Shown piece after piece: positions 18,348-27,460 of a stretch of DNA of 38,739 bases (positions are counted from its first letter, which is position 1; every line of letters begins with the position of its first letter). The stretch covers positions 1-38,739 of the forward strand of contig VBGG01000126.1 of assembly GCA_005883405.1 (NCBI GenBank), in the 5' to 3' direction. The notes under the pieces are model-generated. The model was not told where the DNA came from and made no database searches. It saw only the letters and a list, made by a program, of their open reading frames with translations. Source of the DNA: Chloroflexota bacterium. GTDB lineage: Bacteria; Chloroflexota; UBA6077; CF-72. A program made the translations under genes and the position numbers.

Positions 18348-18902
18348 GTGAGACCTCGACGTGCACGACGAATGTCGTGGCCGCGATTGTCCGTAGGCGA
18401 TCGTCACGCGGTCAGCCGCAGGCGAGCCGGGTGGATGAGCCTGGCGAGCTCCCTGGCAGGCGCCGCGCTCATGTACTTTCTGGATGTCGAGCGGGGTCGT
18501 CGTCGCCGCAACATGCTCCGCGACCGTGTGATGGCCCGCATGCGACGGCTTGGCCGGGTCATGACCGGCACCTGGCGCGCCGCGGCCGCCGAGACGTCCG
18601 GTGTCTCACATCGCATCGTGCACCTCGTGCCCAAGCAAACCGACGTGCCCGACGATGAGACGCTGTGCCAGCGGGTGGAGAGCCAGCTGTACCGCGATCG
18701 GCACATTCCGAAGGGCCACCTGAACATCAACTGCGAACACGGCATGGTGATCCTGCGGGGCGAGCTCGACAGCCCCATGGACATCACCCAGCTAGAGGAG
18801 CGCGTGCGTCGGATCCATGGCGTTCGCGGCGTCCAGAACCTGCTGCACACCCGCGGCACGCCCGCGCCCAACAAAGCCCGATCGCAGATGGCGACACGCT
18901 AG
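18348..18902 (+). CDS. BON-domain protein with N-terminal hydrophobic segment
   Basis: GGAGG upstream of GTG 18348; ...DETLCQRVESQLYRDRHIPKGHLNINCEHGMVILRGELDSPMDITQLEERVRRIHGVRGVQNLLH. Confidence 0.8.
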   Translation: MRPRRARRMSWPRLSVGDRHAVSRRRAGWMSLASSLAGAALMYFLDVERGRRRRNMLRDRVMARMRRLGRVMTGTWRAAAAETSGVSHRIVHLVPKQTDVPDDETLCQRVESQLYRDRHIPKGHLNINCEHGMVILRGELDSPMDITQLEERVRRIHGVRGVQNLLHTRGTPAPNKARSQMATR

Positions 18903-18911
18903 AGCCGCACG

Positions 18912-19859
18912 CTACAGCTCGACCAGAATACCCTCACGAACTCCGAATGCCCCCAGCGGCTCGAGCAGATCGAGTGCCTGGCTGATCTCGGCGGCCGTCA
19001 CCACCCGCGACAGCTCGAGTGAGCGCATGGTGTCGGGCCGCAGATAGCCGCCGAGCATCGCGAAGTCTGTGCTGCCCTGGCCTGGCGCCAGGTGGTCGCG
19101 TCCCGTGTGGGTGTCGTGGATGTGCATGCCCACCAGGCGTGCGGCGTATCGTCGCAGCAGCTCCTCGTGCTCGAGGAACCCGAGATAGTCGAGCTTGGCA
19201 CCGTGGCCGGCATCGTGCCAGTAGCCGACGGGCAGCCCATCGCAGGCTGAGAGCACCTCTGCGAACTCGTCCAGGCTGGGGATCTCGAAGTAGCCGTCGC
19301 GACACTCGACACCCAGCCGCACGCCGCTGCCGGCCGCGTGCTCTCCTAGCGCGCGAATGCTGGCCAGCGCTGACTGCAGATGGGGTGCCTTGGCGGCCTC
19401 GCGCTCCTGCCAGGCAGTATCGCGGAGGCGGAGGTGCTCATCCGACAGGCGACCATGTCGAGCGATGGTGTCGAAGATGGCTCCCTGGCGTGAGACCACA
19501 CCCGAATTGCCCAGGTGGACGACGATGGCCCGCGCGCCGACTTCGACCGCCGCGTCGATGGTGGCCTTGTGTGCGTCGACCGCGCGGTTGCGCTCGACGG
19601 AGTTCGTCGAGGCGAGCCAATCGCCGGTCGGACTCGGGAAGCCATCCGGGCTGTTCGGCACCGGGCAGGGGCCGTGCAGGCTGGCGATCTGCATGTCGCG
19701 TCGGGCGGCCTCCGTGGCCAGGCCGCGCAGGCCATCGGCGGTGAAGTGGGCGTAGGCCTCGAGCCGCCGGAAGCCGAGGCCGCGATGCTGGTCGAGGAGT
19801 CGTTCAGGGCTGGCGCCTGGCCCATTCCAGGACGTCGACAGCCCAATCGGTTCAATCAC
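18912..19859 (-). CDS. Sugar phosphate isomerase/epimerase-like (xylose isomerase-like TIM barrel)
   Basis: IASLHGPCP...ARAIVVHLGNSG...GVRLGVECRDGYFEIPSLDEFAEVL...VGYWHDAGHGAKLDYLGFLEHEELL...LVGMHIHDTHTGRDHLAPGQGSTDF. Confidence 0.82.
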   Translation of the reverse strand: MIEPIGLSTSWNGPGASPERLLDQHRGLGFRRLEAYAHFTADGLRGLATEAARRDMQIASLHGPCPVPNSPDGFPSPTGDWLASTNSVERNRAVDAHKATIDAAVEVGARAIVVHLGNSGVVSRQGAIFDTIARHGRLSDEHLRLRDTAWQEREAAKAPHLQSALASIRALGEHAAGSGVRLGVECRDGYFEIPSLDEFAEVLSACDGLPVGYWHDAGHGAKLDYLGFLEHEELLRRYAARLVGMHIHDTHTGRDHLAPGQGSTDFAMLGGYLRPDTMRSLELSRVVTAAEISQALDLLEPLGAFGVREGILVEL

Positions 19860-21081
19860 GCTCTGACTTTAGCTCGTTCGACGCCTCGCGCCTGGCGGGC
19901 AGGATGGCCAGCATCGCCAGCGCCGAAATCAACGTCAGCGCCCACAGCACGGGCTCATAGCTGTGCAGGGCATCGTAGGCGACGCCAGCGCCGAAGGGCG
20001 CCGCGGCTTGCGCCAGCGACAGCAGGAATTGCAGGACGCCGGCGATGCTGGCGAACTGGGCGGCGCCGTACAGGTCGGCCAGCAGAGCCGGCCGCGCCAG
20101 TGTGCTCAGGCCGCGCTGGGCTCCGAAGAGGAGCACGAACAGGAGCACGCCGGGCGTCGAACGCACAAGCAGCAACACCAGCAACGACAGTGGCTGCAGC
20201 GCCAGGATGGATGCCGCCAGCACCCGCGGCTTGATGCGGTTGCCGAATGGCGCCAGAAGCAATCGGGCGAGCACCTGCATCGCTCCGATGGCGCCCGTGA
20301 CGGCTGCAGCGAAGGTCGCGTCGTAGCCGAGGCCCTGCAGGTAGGGCAGGACATGGATGCTGACGGCGGCCGTCGAGACCGTCGCCAGCCAGAACGCGAG
20401 GGTCAGCCAGCGGAACGAAACATGGCGCAGGGCCTGGCCGACCTGCATCGCCGATCGACCGTGCTGGTCTTCGCAACGCCGCACAGGCGGCAGGCCGTCG
20501 GGCCCGAGCCCGAGATCTTCGGGCCTTCGCCGAAGCAGCACGGCGTGCGGCGCGATGGTGCCCACAGCCAGAATGGCCGCCAGGATCACCAGCGACGTGC
20601 GCCAACCCTCGGACTGGACGAGCCAGCCCGCCAGCGGGATGAAGATGGTGCTGGCGAAGCCGGCCATGAGCGTGATCACGGTGAGCGCGCGGACACGCTG
20701 ACGCTCGAACCAGCGCGAGGCAGTGGCAAACGCCGGGTCGTACAGCGTGGCGGACATCACCAGTCCGATCGCCGCCCAGATCAGATATAGCTGCGGCAGA
20801 TTGGCGACCTTCGACCAGGCCAGCACCAGCAGCGTCGCGGCCACCGATCCGACCGTCATCAACAGTCGCGGTCCGTGGCGATCCAGCCAGCGGCCGACGG
20901 GGATCGCCGCCAGGCCGGCCAGGAGCACCGCCAGTGAGAACGCGCCGGTCATATCGCCGCGTGACCAGCCGAGCTCGGCCTCCATCGGCGCCAGGTAGAC
21001 CGTAAACGCGTAGTACAGGACGCCCCACGAGATGGTCTCGGTCACGCCGAGGGTGACCATGAGCACCCAGCCGTAATACAC
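19852..21081 (-). CDS. MFS transporter
   Basis: YYGWVLMVTLGVTETISWGVLYYAFTVYLAPMEAELGWSRGDMTGAFSLAVLLAGLAAIPVGRWLDRHGPRLLMTVGS; multiple TM helices; overlaps isomerase start. Confidence 0.9.
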   Translation of the reverse strand: MYYGWVLMVTLGVTETISWGVLYYAFTVYLAPMEAELGWSRGDMTGAFSLAVLLAGLAAIPVGRWLDRHGPRLLMTVGSVAATLLVLAWSKVANLPQLYLIWAAIGLVMSATLYDPAFATASRWFERQRVRALTVITLMAGFASTIFIPLAGWLVQSEGWRTSLVILAAILAVGTIAPHAVLLRRRPEDLGLGPDGLPPVRRCEDQHGRSAMQVGQALRHVSFRWLTLAFWLATVSTAAVSIHVLPYLQGLGYDATFAAAVTGAIGAMQVLARLLLAPFGNRIKPRVLAASILALQPLSLLVLLLVRSTPGVLLFVLLFGAQRGLSTLARPALLADLYGAAQFASIAGVLQFLLSLAQAAAPFGAGVAYDALHSYEPVLWALTLISALAMLAILPARREASNELKSERD

Positions 21082-21251
21082 GCGCTGTGTGAGAGCCTAC
21101 GCGGTTTGGGCCGCGCGATTCTGAGGAGGCCGCATCGCGGCCCGTGTTACCATTCGTCACTCAAACTATACGCAACCGACGCCGATCCGGCGACGATCGT
21201 TGGCGGATCGCGACGCAAGATGGACAGGGGCTTGCCATAGGATTCTCGGTG

Positions 21252-21632
21252 GTGAACTCGAATGATCGGCTTGTCCTCGTCGTAGAGGACGAAGAGGCCA
21301 TTCGCGAAGTCATAACCGACGTGCTGGAGGAGCGTGGGTTCGGTGTCGTGTGCACCAGAAACGGTGCCGAAGCCATCCAGTTCCTGCAAAAAGCGCGTCC
21401 GGAAGTGGTGGTGCTCGACCTGCTGATGCCGGTCATGCACGGCTGGGCATTCATGGAGGAGTACGTCGAGCGGATCGATGGCGCGCCGATCCCGATCGTG
21501 ATCGTGTCGGTGAACCCGGCCCTGCCGCGCTCGTTCGAGCAGTTCGGCGTCAAACGCATCCTCGCCAAACCGTTCGACCTGGACGATCTGGCGGACGCTG
21601 TCGAACAAGCAGCCCAGACCGCCGCGGCCTGA
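21252..21632 (+). CDS. Stand-alone response regulator receiver protein
   Basis: RLVLVVEDEEAIREVITDVLEERG...VVVLDLLMPVMHGW...ILAKPFDLDDLADAVEQ; start uncertain. Confidence 0.85.
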   Translation: MNSNDRLVLVVEDEEAIREVITDVLEERGFGVVCTRNGAEAIQFLQKARPEVVVLDLLMPVMHGWAFMEEYVERIDGAPIPIVIVSVNPALPRSFEQFGVKRILAKPFDLDDLADAVEQAAQTAAA

Positions 21633-22138
21633 ACGGAGCTTTCAGCTATCTGCTCGACAGCCGCGAGCGGCTGACGCCCGTCGATCACCAGACCCATCGA
21701 CGCTACGTCTTTAATGTTCCGCCAGGCTGCACCGGGCTTCGAATTCGCGTGCGGTACGCCCCGAAATATCTGCCGCGAGCCGATTCCGCGCGGCTGGCCG
21801 CACAGGCGGTGGAGGCCCAGGCATCATCGCTTGCGGCGCGGGTCGGGGAGCCGTTGGCGGCGCAGTGGCGAGCCGAGATGGACGTGATTGCGTCCACGAC
21901 ACGCGTGCCGAACCTGCTGACCATCTCGCTTGACGACGCCGCGGGCGCCTACCGCGGGGCGGGCCATCGGCATCATGCACGGCAGGATCTGCTTGTGGGC
22001 GTCGCGGCGGCCTCGCCAGGCCTGGTGGCCGGCCCGCTTCCAGCGGGACAGTGGACGCTCACGCTCAGCGCCCACACGCTGGTGACGCCTCAGTGCGACG
22101 TCTCGATCCAGATCGGGGCGGAAACGGCCTCGAGCTGA
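21629..22138 (+). CDS. Beta-sandwich domain resembling the N-terminal domain of CehA/McbA-type PHP metallohydrolases; start unclear
   Basis: FSYLLDSRERLTPVDHQTHRRYVFNVPPGCTGLRIRVRYAPKY...LLTISLDDAAGAYRGAGHRHHARQDLLVGVAAASPGLVAGPLPAGQWTLTLSAHTL; no ATG, first in-frame codon CTG. Confidence 0.55.
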   Translation: MNGAFSYLLDSRERLTPVDHQTHRRYVFNVPPGCTGLRIRVRYAPKYLPRADSARLAAQAVEAQASSLAARVGEPLAAQWRAEMDVIASTTRVPNLLTISLDDAAGAYRGAGHRHHARQDLLVGVAAASPGLVAGPLPAGQWTLTLSAHTLVTPQCDVSIQIGAETASS

Positions 22139-22980
22139 CTGTTCGCGTCGCGCCTTATCGCATACATGGCGCGTCGCCCGTCACGTACCTCGATGGTTTC
22201 GACCTGAGCTGAGCCCGAGGTTCGCGGCTTCCATGACCCCTCGGCGACGTGCTCGCCGAGGAGCGCGACGCTGCCCAGGCTGTCATGCTCGAGCCAGAAC
22301 TCGAAAGGCGCACCGACCGCGGCGACAACACGCCGCTGCCGCAGCGCATCGAGCACGCCGGCGCAGCTGCGCTCGCGCGCGTAAACGTAGGTGGCGGGCC
22401 TGCGGCGCGCCGCTCCGGGTTTCGAGTGCACGTCGCCGGCCGCGGCTGGCGCCGTTATGCCGCCGCGCACGAGAAGTTGTCGCCACAGCGCCAGATCCAG
22501 CTCTACTTCGGCGCCGGGCGAATTGAAGATCTCCCACAGGTCGACCGATGCCGGCTCGATGGGCCAGTCCCAGCCGCAGCCGCTGCAGATGGGCGAGCCG
22601 AGCGCCGCGGCGTGGGCCACGCTGAGCACACCACCGTCGGCTCTGACTTCGGCAGCGAGCGCGTTGATACCGCGCGCTTCGAGATCCCGCCACTCGGGCA
22701 CATGACGGACGCCCAGAACCACGGCGTGTCCCCGAAACGTCGTCACCTCCACGCCCGGCACCAGGATCAAGCCCAGCCTGTCGGCAGCTTCGACCGCCTC
22801 GGGCAGACCGCTGAGCGTGTTGTGGTCGGTGAGCGCGACCGCGTCGTAACCAACCGAACGGCAGGCTTCGAACATGGCCGCCACGCTGTCCTGACCGTCG
22901 CTGTGGAGCGTGTGCAGGTGCGGCTCGAGCTTCAGCAGCCTCAGGTCACGCTGGGCGTACGGACCCGCCTCCGCCATCAA
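22090..22980 (-). CDS. PHP-domain phosphoesterase
   Basis: LEPHLHTLHSDGQDSVAAMFEACRSVGYDAVALTDHNTLSG...LVPGVEVTTFRGHAVVLGVRH...GGVLSVAHAAALG. Confidence 0.88.
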   Translation of the reverse strand: MMAEAGPYAQRDLRLLKLEPHLHTLHSDGQDSVAAMFEACRSVGYDAVALTDHNTLSGLPEAVEAADRLGLILVPGVEVTTFRGHAVVLGVRHVPEWRDLEARGINALAAEVRADGGVLSVAHAAALGSPICSGCGWDWPIEPASVDLWEIFNSPGAEVELDLALWRQLLVRGGITAPAAAGDVHSKPGAARRRPATYVYARERSCAGVLDALRQRRVVAAVGAPFEFWLEHDSLGSVALLGEHVAEGSWKPRTSGSAQVETIEVRDGRRAMYAIRRDANSQLEAVSAPIWIETSH

Positions 22981-23102
22981 TCACTGCCCATGGTAGGCGC
23001 GCCCGCCACCCGCGCTCGTCTCGCATGCTTTCGGCGGTGCGAATGTCGTCAGCGAGACGTCGGGCCAGTAGCATGAGCACCAGTTCGCGAGGGAGTCGTT
23101 CG

Positions 23103-24295
23103 ATGACCGTGACGAGCAGGCGACAGTTCCTTTTCCTGGCCGGCGGGGGCTCGGCGGCGCTGCTTGCGGCGTGCACCTCTCCGAGCGCACAGGCCCCGGC
23201 GCCGACCACCGCGCCGCCCGCGGCGCAGCCGACGCAAGCGGCCAAACCCGCGGCCCAGCCCACCGCCGTGCCCGTCGCTCAGCCGACCGCGGCGCCCGCG
23301 GCAGCCGCCTCGGGCGACATCAACCTGTATGTCGGCGGCGACGTCAACATTCGTGACCTGTGGCAGAAGCAGCTCCTGCCGGCGTACCAGAAGGTCAAGC
23401 CCAACGTGAGCTTCACGCTCATCTTCGATGAGCACGCGCTCAGCGAGCAGGCAGTCTTCGACAAGCTGGCCGCCGCCAAGCAGGCCAACGCGGTCTCGGG
23501 TGTCGACTTGTGGGAAGCAGGCGGACGTCTGAGCCAGGGCGGCGACGCGGGCCTGATCCAGAAGGTGACCTCGAAGGAGGTCCCGAACCTGGACAAAGTC
23601 CCGAAGGACACCCTCGCCCGCTTCGCAGGCTTCGGCGTGCCCTACCGCGCCAGCTCCGTGGTGCTCGCCTATAACAGCGCTGAGGTGAAAACCCGCCCGA
23701 CAAGGGCGGCTCGGGCGGCAACTTCACGACGCGTGTGCTCGCGATGGGCATTCCCCAGGAGCAGTTGACCTTCTTCCAGACCCAGTACGACGAGGGCAAG
23801 GAGTCGATGTGGGAGCAAGGCTGGAAGACGCTCCAGGACCTGCACCCGCACATCTTCAACAACGGTTTCTACCCGGCGGGCAACATCCCGGTGCTCCAGA
23901 CGCTCGGCAAAGGCTCGATCGCGATGGCGCCGGTGTGGTCCGACCAGAGCCTGAGCTACCTGACGCAGAAGCTGCTGCCGCCCGAGGTCAAGCTGCTGCA
24001 GATCGACCCGCCGTTTGCGGGCAGCGCGGCGTACCTCGGTATTCCGTCGGACAGCAAGAACAAAGAAGTGCTGTACGAGTTTCTGAACTGGCTGCTCACG
24101 CCCTAGCCGCAGCAGCTCATCGTCGAGCAGATCAACGGCTACCCGGGCCTGGACTGGAAGTACATGGCGCCTGAGGTCCAGCAGAAGTTCGCCGACGTCG
24201 CCAAGGCCTACAGCTTCGAGTTCAGTCCGCAGTTCAACGCCGACCGCAACAAACTGTGGTACGAGAAGGTCGCCGGCACGCCGCCACCCGCGTAA
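23103..24295 (+). pseudogene. ABC transporter substrate-binding lipoprotein, disrupted by frameshift/deletion and in-frame TAG
   Basis: MTVTSRRQFLFLAGGGSAALLAAC; N-terminal half to VLAYNSAEVK (~23690) in one frame, PDKGGSGGNFTTRVLAMGIPQEQ... in another; TAG at 24104-24106 then homologous frame resumes PQQLIVEQINGYPGLDWKYMAPEVQQKF to TAA 24293. Confidence 0.85.
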
Positions 24296-24305
24296 CTGCC
24301 ATCCG

Positions 24306-24354
24306 CCTCTCCCTTTGGGAGAGGCCGCGCGCAGCGCGGGTGAGGGGTGCGTAT
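24306..24354 (+). repeat. Dispersed REP-like palindrome, copy 5 (GC-extended variant)
   Basis: CCTCTCCCTTTGGGAGAGGCCGCGCGCAGCGCGGGTGAGGGGTGCGTA; same variant as copy 2. Confidence 0.85.
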
Positions 24355-24359
24355 CTGCG

Positions 24360-25268
24360 ATGGCGCACCGTTCCCTGAGCGACGCCCGCTGGCGCGAGGC
24401 GGCCATCGGCCTGGCCATGGTCGCGCCGCCGATCGCCGTGCTGCTGTTCCTGATCGCCCTGCCTGCCGTCCAGGCGACGATCTTCTCGCTGGGCATCGTC
24501 CCCAGCGACAACCTGGTGTTCAGCACCGGCCAGCATCTGATCAAAAGCGACGCACCCACGTTGGCCGTCTATCGCGACCTGCTGGCCAGCCCCTTCATCC
24601 GCGATGACCTGTGGCTCACCATCTGGATCAGCCTGCTGTCGGTGGTGCTGGTCGCGATCGTCTCCTATGTCCTGGCGCTGTATGTCCGCTTCGGCAGCGT
24701 CCCCTTGCCGCGCATCGTCCGCTCGCTGTACCTGGTGCCGATGTTCGTGCCGGTCGTGATCGCCTCCTACGCCGCGATCACCTTCTACGTGGATCGCGGC
24801 GTTCTGGCGTCCATCCTGCACGTCCTCGGGCTGCCGTTTGCCTCGCCCGCCTACAAGCCCGCTGGCGTGGTCATCACGCAGGTCTGGTTCAACATCCCGT
24901 TCGCCGTGCTGATGCTCGGGTCGGGCCTGGATGGCATCGAGCAGGAGTTGATCGAGTCAGCTCACGACGTGGGCGCCGGTTTCCTGCGGGTGCTCTGGCG
25001 CATCGTCCTGCCGATGAACCTCGTGCCGCTGTTGATCGTGCTCACGTTCACCTTCATCGGCGTCGTCGGCAGCTTCACCATCCCGTTTCTGATCGGTGCG
25101 AACGCACCGCAGATGATGGGCGTGGCCATCCAGGCGTACTTCTCCAACTACAACCAGCCCCAGCCCGCGGTGGCGATGGCGGTCCTGCTGTTCGCCATCT
25201 GCGCGCTGGCTGGTGCCCTGTACGTCTGGGCCACCTCGCGCTCCGGGAAGCACGCGGTGACGGTGTGA
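24360..25268 (+). CDS. ABC transporter permease (spermidine/putrescine-type)
   Basis: 6-TM profile; EQELIESAHDVGAGFLRVLWRIVLPMNL EAA motif. Confidence 0.88.
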   Translation: MAHRSLSDARWREAAIGLAMVAPPIAVLLFLIALPAVQATIFSLGIVPSDNLVFSTGQHLIKSDAPTLAVYRDLLASPFIRDDLWLTIWISLLSVVLVAIVSYVLALYVRFGSVPLPRIVRSLYLVPMFVPVVIASYAAITFYVDRGVLASILHVLGLPFASPAYKPAGVVITQVWFNIPFAVLMLGSGLDGIEQELIESAHDVGAGFLRVLWRIVLPMNLVPLLIVLTFTFIGVVGSFTIPFLIGANAPQMMGVAIQAYFSNYNQPQPAVAMAVLLFAICALAGALYVWATSRSGKHAVTV

Positions 25269-26137
25269 CGACCGCCTCACTCCCGAAGCCCGAAGTCGCG
25301 CCCGGCCTGCGGCTCACGTGGTTCTGGGACGTACCGGAGTTCCGTCGCGCGATGGGGCTCGTGCTGGTGCTCGCGCTGAGCAGCTTCTTGCTGCTGCCGC
25401 TCCTCACCTTGCTGCTGTGGGCGTTTGCCGATGAGTGGCGGTACCCGGGTGTCGTGCCGCAGTCTGCATCTCTGAAGTGGTGGGACTGGGTGTTGACCAA
25501 CGGGGACGTCGGTTCGGCCGTGCGCTACAGCTTTATGACCGCGCCCGTGGTCACGCTGATCGCCGCGATCATCTGCCTGCCCGCGGCGTACAGCTTTTCG
25601 CGGTTTCGCTTCCCCGGTCGAAGGACGCTGTTCATCAGCTTGCTGGCCGCGAACGCGTTCCCCAAGATCGGTCTGTACGTGGCCATCGCCACGCTGTTCT
25701 TCCGCCTGAATCTGATGGGCACGTACTGGGGCGTGGTCCTGATCCAGCTGGTGGGCACGCTCGTGGCGATGGTCTGGATCCCCGCCGCGGGCTTCGACAG
25801 CGTCTCCCGCGAGCTCGAAGACGCCGCGCGTGACGCCGGCGCCGGTCCGCTGCGCGTCTTCTGGAGCATCACCTTGCCGCTCGCGATGCCGGCGATCGTC
25901 GTCGCGTCGTTTCTGGCATTCATCGCCGCGTTTGACGAAGCGCAGGGCACGCTGATTGTCGGGTCGCCGACGATCGTCACCATGCCGACGCTGATGTACA
26001 CGCTGGTGGTGAATTATCCCGAGCCGGTAGGCGCCATCTTCTCGATTCTGCTGTCGGCGCCATCGGTCATCCTGCTGCTGATCGCACGCCGCTTTCTACT
26101 CGCGGGCTATCTCGCCGCCGGCTTCAAAGGTCGCTGA
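25265..26137 (+). CDS. ABC transporter permease, second subunit
   Basis: GTG at 25265 overlapping upstream stop; SRELEDAARDAGAGPLRVFWSITLPLAMPAI EAA motif. Confidence 0.88.
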   Translation: MTTASLPKPEVAPGLRLTWFWDVPEFRRAMGLVLVLALSSFLLLPLLTLLLWAFADEWRYPGVVPQSASLKWWDWVLTNGDVGSAVRYSFMTAPVVTLIAAIICLPAAYSFSRFRFPGRRTLFISLLAANAFPKIGLYVAIATLFFRLNLMGTYWGVVLIQLVGTLVAMVWIPAAGFDSVSRELEDAARDAGAGPLRVFWSITLPLAMPAIVVASFLAFIAAFDEAQGTLIVGSPTIVTMPTLMYTLVVNYPEPVGAIFSILLSAPSVILLLIARRFLLAGYLAAGFKGR

Positions 26138-27339
26138 TGGCGAGGCTCGAGCTCGATCACCTGGTAAAGCGGTATGGCCGCGGTGGCGAGCCCGCCGTGC
26201 AGGACCTGTCGCTCGAAGTAAATGACGGCGAGTTCGTGTGTCTGCTGGGGCCGTCGGGCTGTGGCAAGACGACGACGCTGCGCCTGATCGGCGGGTTTCT
26301 CAAGCCCGACGCGGGCGACGTGCGCATCGATGGCACGAGCATCCTGAAAGAGCCGCCCGAGCGACGGCCAACGGCGATGGTCTTCCAGCGCTACGCGCTG
26401 TGGCCGCACATGACCGTGTGGGACAACATCGCTTTCGGCCTGCAGGTGCGCCGCCGGCCGCGTGATGAGATCGCCCGACGTGTCGAGGCGGCGCTCGAGC
26501 TGGTCGGGCTGCCAGCGATGGGCCGCCGTTATCCGGCTCAGCTTTCGGGAGGTCAGCAACAGCGCGTCGCCCTGGCACGGGCGCTGGTCCTCGAGCCGCG
26601 CATCCTGCTGCTCGACGAGCCACTCTCCAACCTGGACGCACAGCTGCGTGTGCATATGCGCACGGAGCTCACCGCCATTCAGCGCCGCGTGGGGATCACC
26701 ACGGTCTTTGTCACCCACGATCAGGAGGAGGCGATGTCCATCGCCGATCGGATCGCGGTGATGAACGCGGGAGTGCTCGAGCAGATGGACTCGCCCGAGG
26801 AGATCTACGCCCAACCCGCGACGCTGTTCGTGGCGACGTTCATCGGCACCATGAACCGTCTCGACGCCCACGTAGATGCCGGCTGGGTTCGAGCTGGCCC
26901 GTTCGTGGCGGCCTTGCCCGACATAGGTCGGCTGAATGCTGGTAGCGGCGCTAGCGTGGATGGCGCGCTGGTCGCGGGCGTGCGACCCGAGGACCTGGTG
27001 CTCGAGACAGCCGGGCAAGGCGTGCCCGCGCGCATCGACAGCGTGGTCGACCTCGGCCACTACCGCCGCGTGACGCTCACCGCGGAAGGCACCAGTCTGC
27101 TGGCATTTGTCCCGCGGTCGGAGCCCATTCCCACCGACCGCCTCACCGTCGCTCCCCGCCGCCTATTGCTGTACGCCGACGGTCACCTGCTGGCAACCAA
27201 CGAAGGCGGCGTGAAGCGCAGCGGGTCGAACGCTTCGGGATCGACGGGCGGCGGTTCGCCGTCGATCAGCGCCATCAGCAGCGCGATCGAGCCGGGCAAG
27301 GGCGCGATTCCGCTCGGCCCGTGGCCCGTCAGGAAGTAG
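26137..27339 (+). CDS. ABC transporter ATP-binding protein with TOBE domain; C-terminal ~45 aa appear acquired by readthrough into a remnant on the opposite strand
   Basis: GPSGCGKTTTLRLIGG, LSGGQQQRVALARALV, LLLDEPLSNLD, TVFVTHDQEEAMS. Confidence 0.92.
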   Translation: MARLELDHLVKRYGRGGEPAVQDLSLEVNDGEFVCLLGPSGCGKTTTLRLIGGFLKPDAGDVRIDGTSILKEPPERRPTAMVFQRYALWPHMTVWDNIAFGLQVRRRPRDEIARRVEAALELVGLPAMGRRYPAQLSGGQQQRVALARALVLEPRILLLDEPLSNLDAQLRVHMRTELTAIQRRVGITTVFVTHDQEEAMSIADRIAVMNAGVLEQMDSPEEIYAQPATLFVATFIGTMNRLDAHVDAGWVRAGPFVAALPDIGRLNAGSGASVDGALVAGVRPEDLVLETAGQGVPARIDSVVDLGHYRRVTLTAEGTSLLAFVPRSEPIPTDRLTVAPRRLLLYADGHLLATNEGGVKRSGSNASGSTGGGSPSISAISSAIEPGKGAIPLGPWPVRK

Positions 27340-27374
27340 AGGCCCTCGCATGCGCCTCGGCCGATCAGTGGCAG
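27183..27374 (-). pseudogene. C-terminal remnant of a DAO-family FAD-dependent oxidoreductase
   Basis: Minus-strand translation PLIGRGACEGLYFLTGHGPSGIAPLPGSIALLMALIDGEPPPVDPEAFDPLRFTPPSLVASR*; rest of gene absent, repeat array follows. Confidence 0.7.
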
Positions 27375-27460
27375 CCTGCCCGCGGCCTATCCCCTCCGAA
27401 AGTGTCTAGCGACTGACATTCTGTCCGCCCGACGCCTCCGAGGCGAAGCGGTGCCCCACC

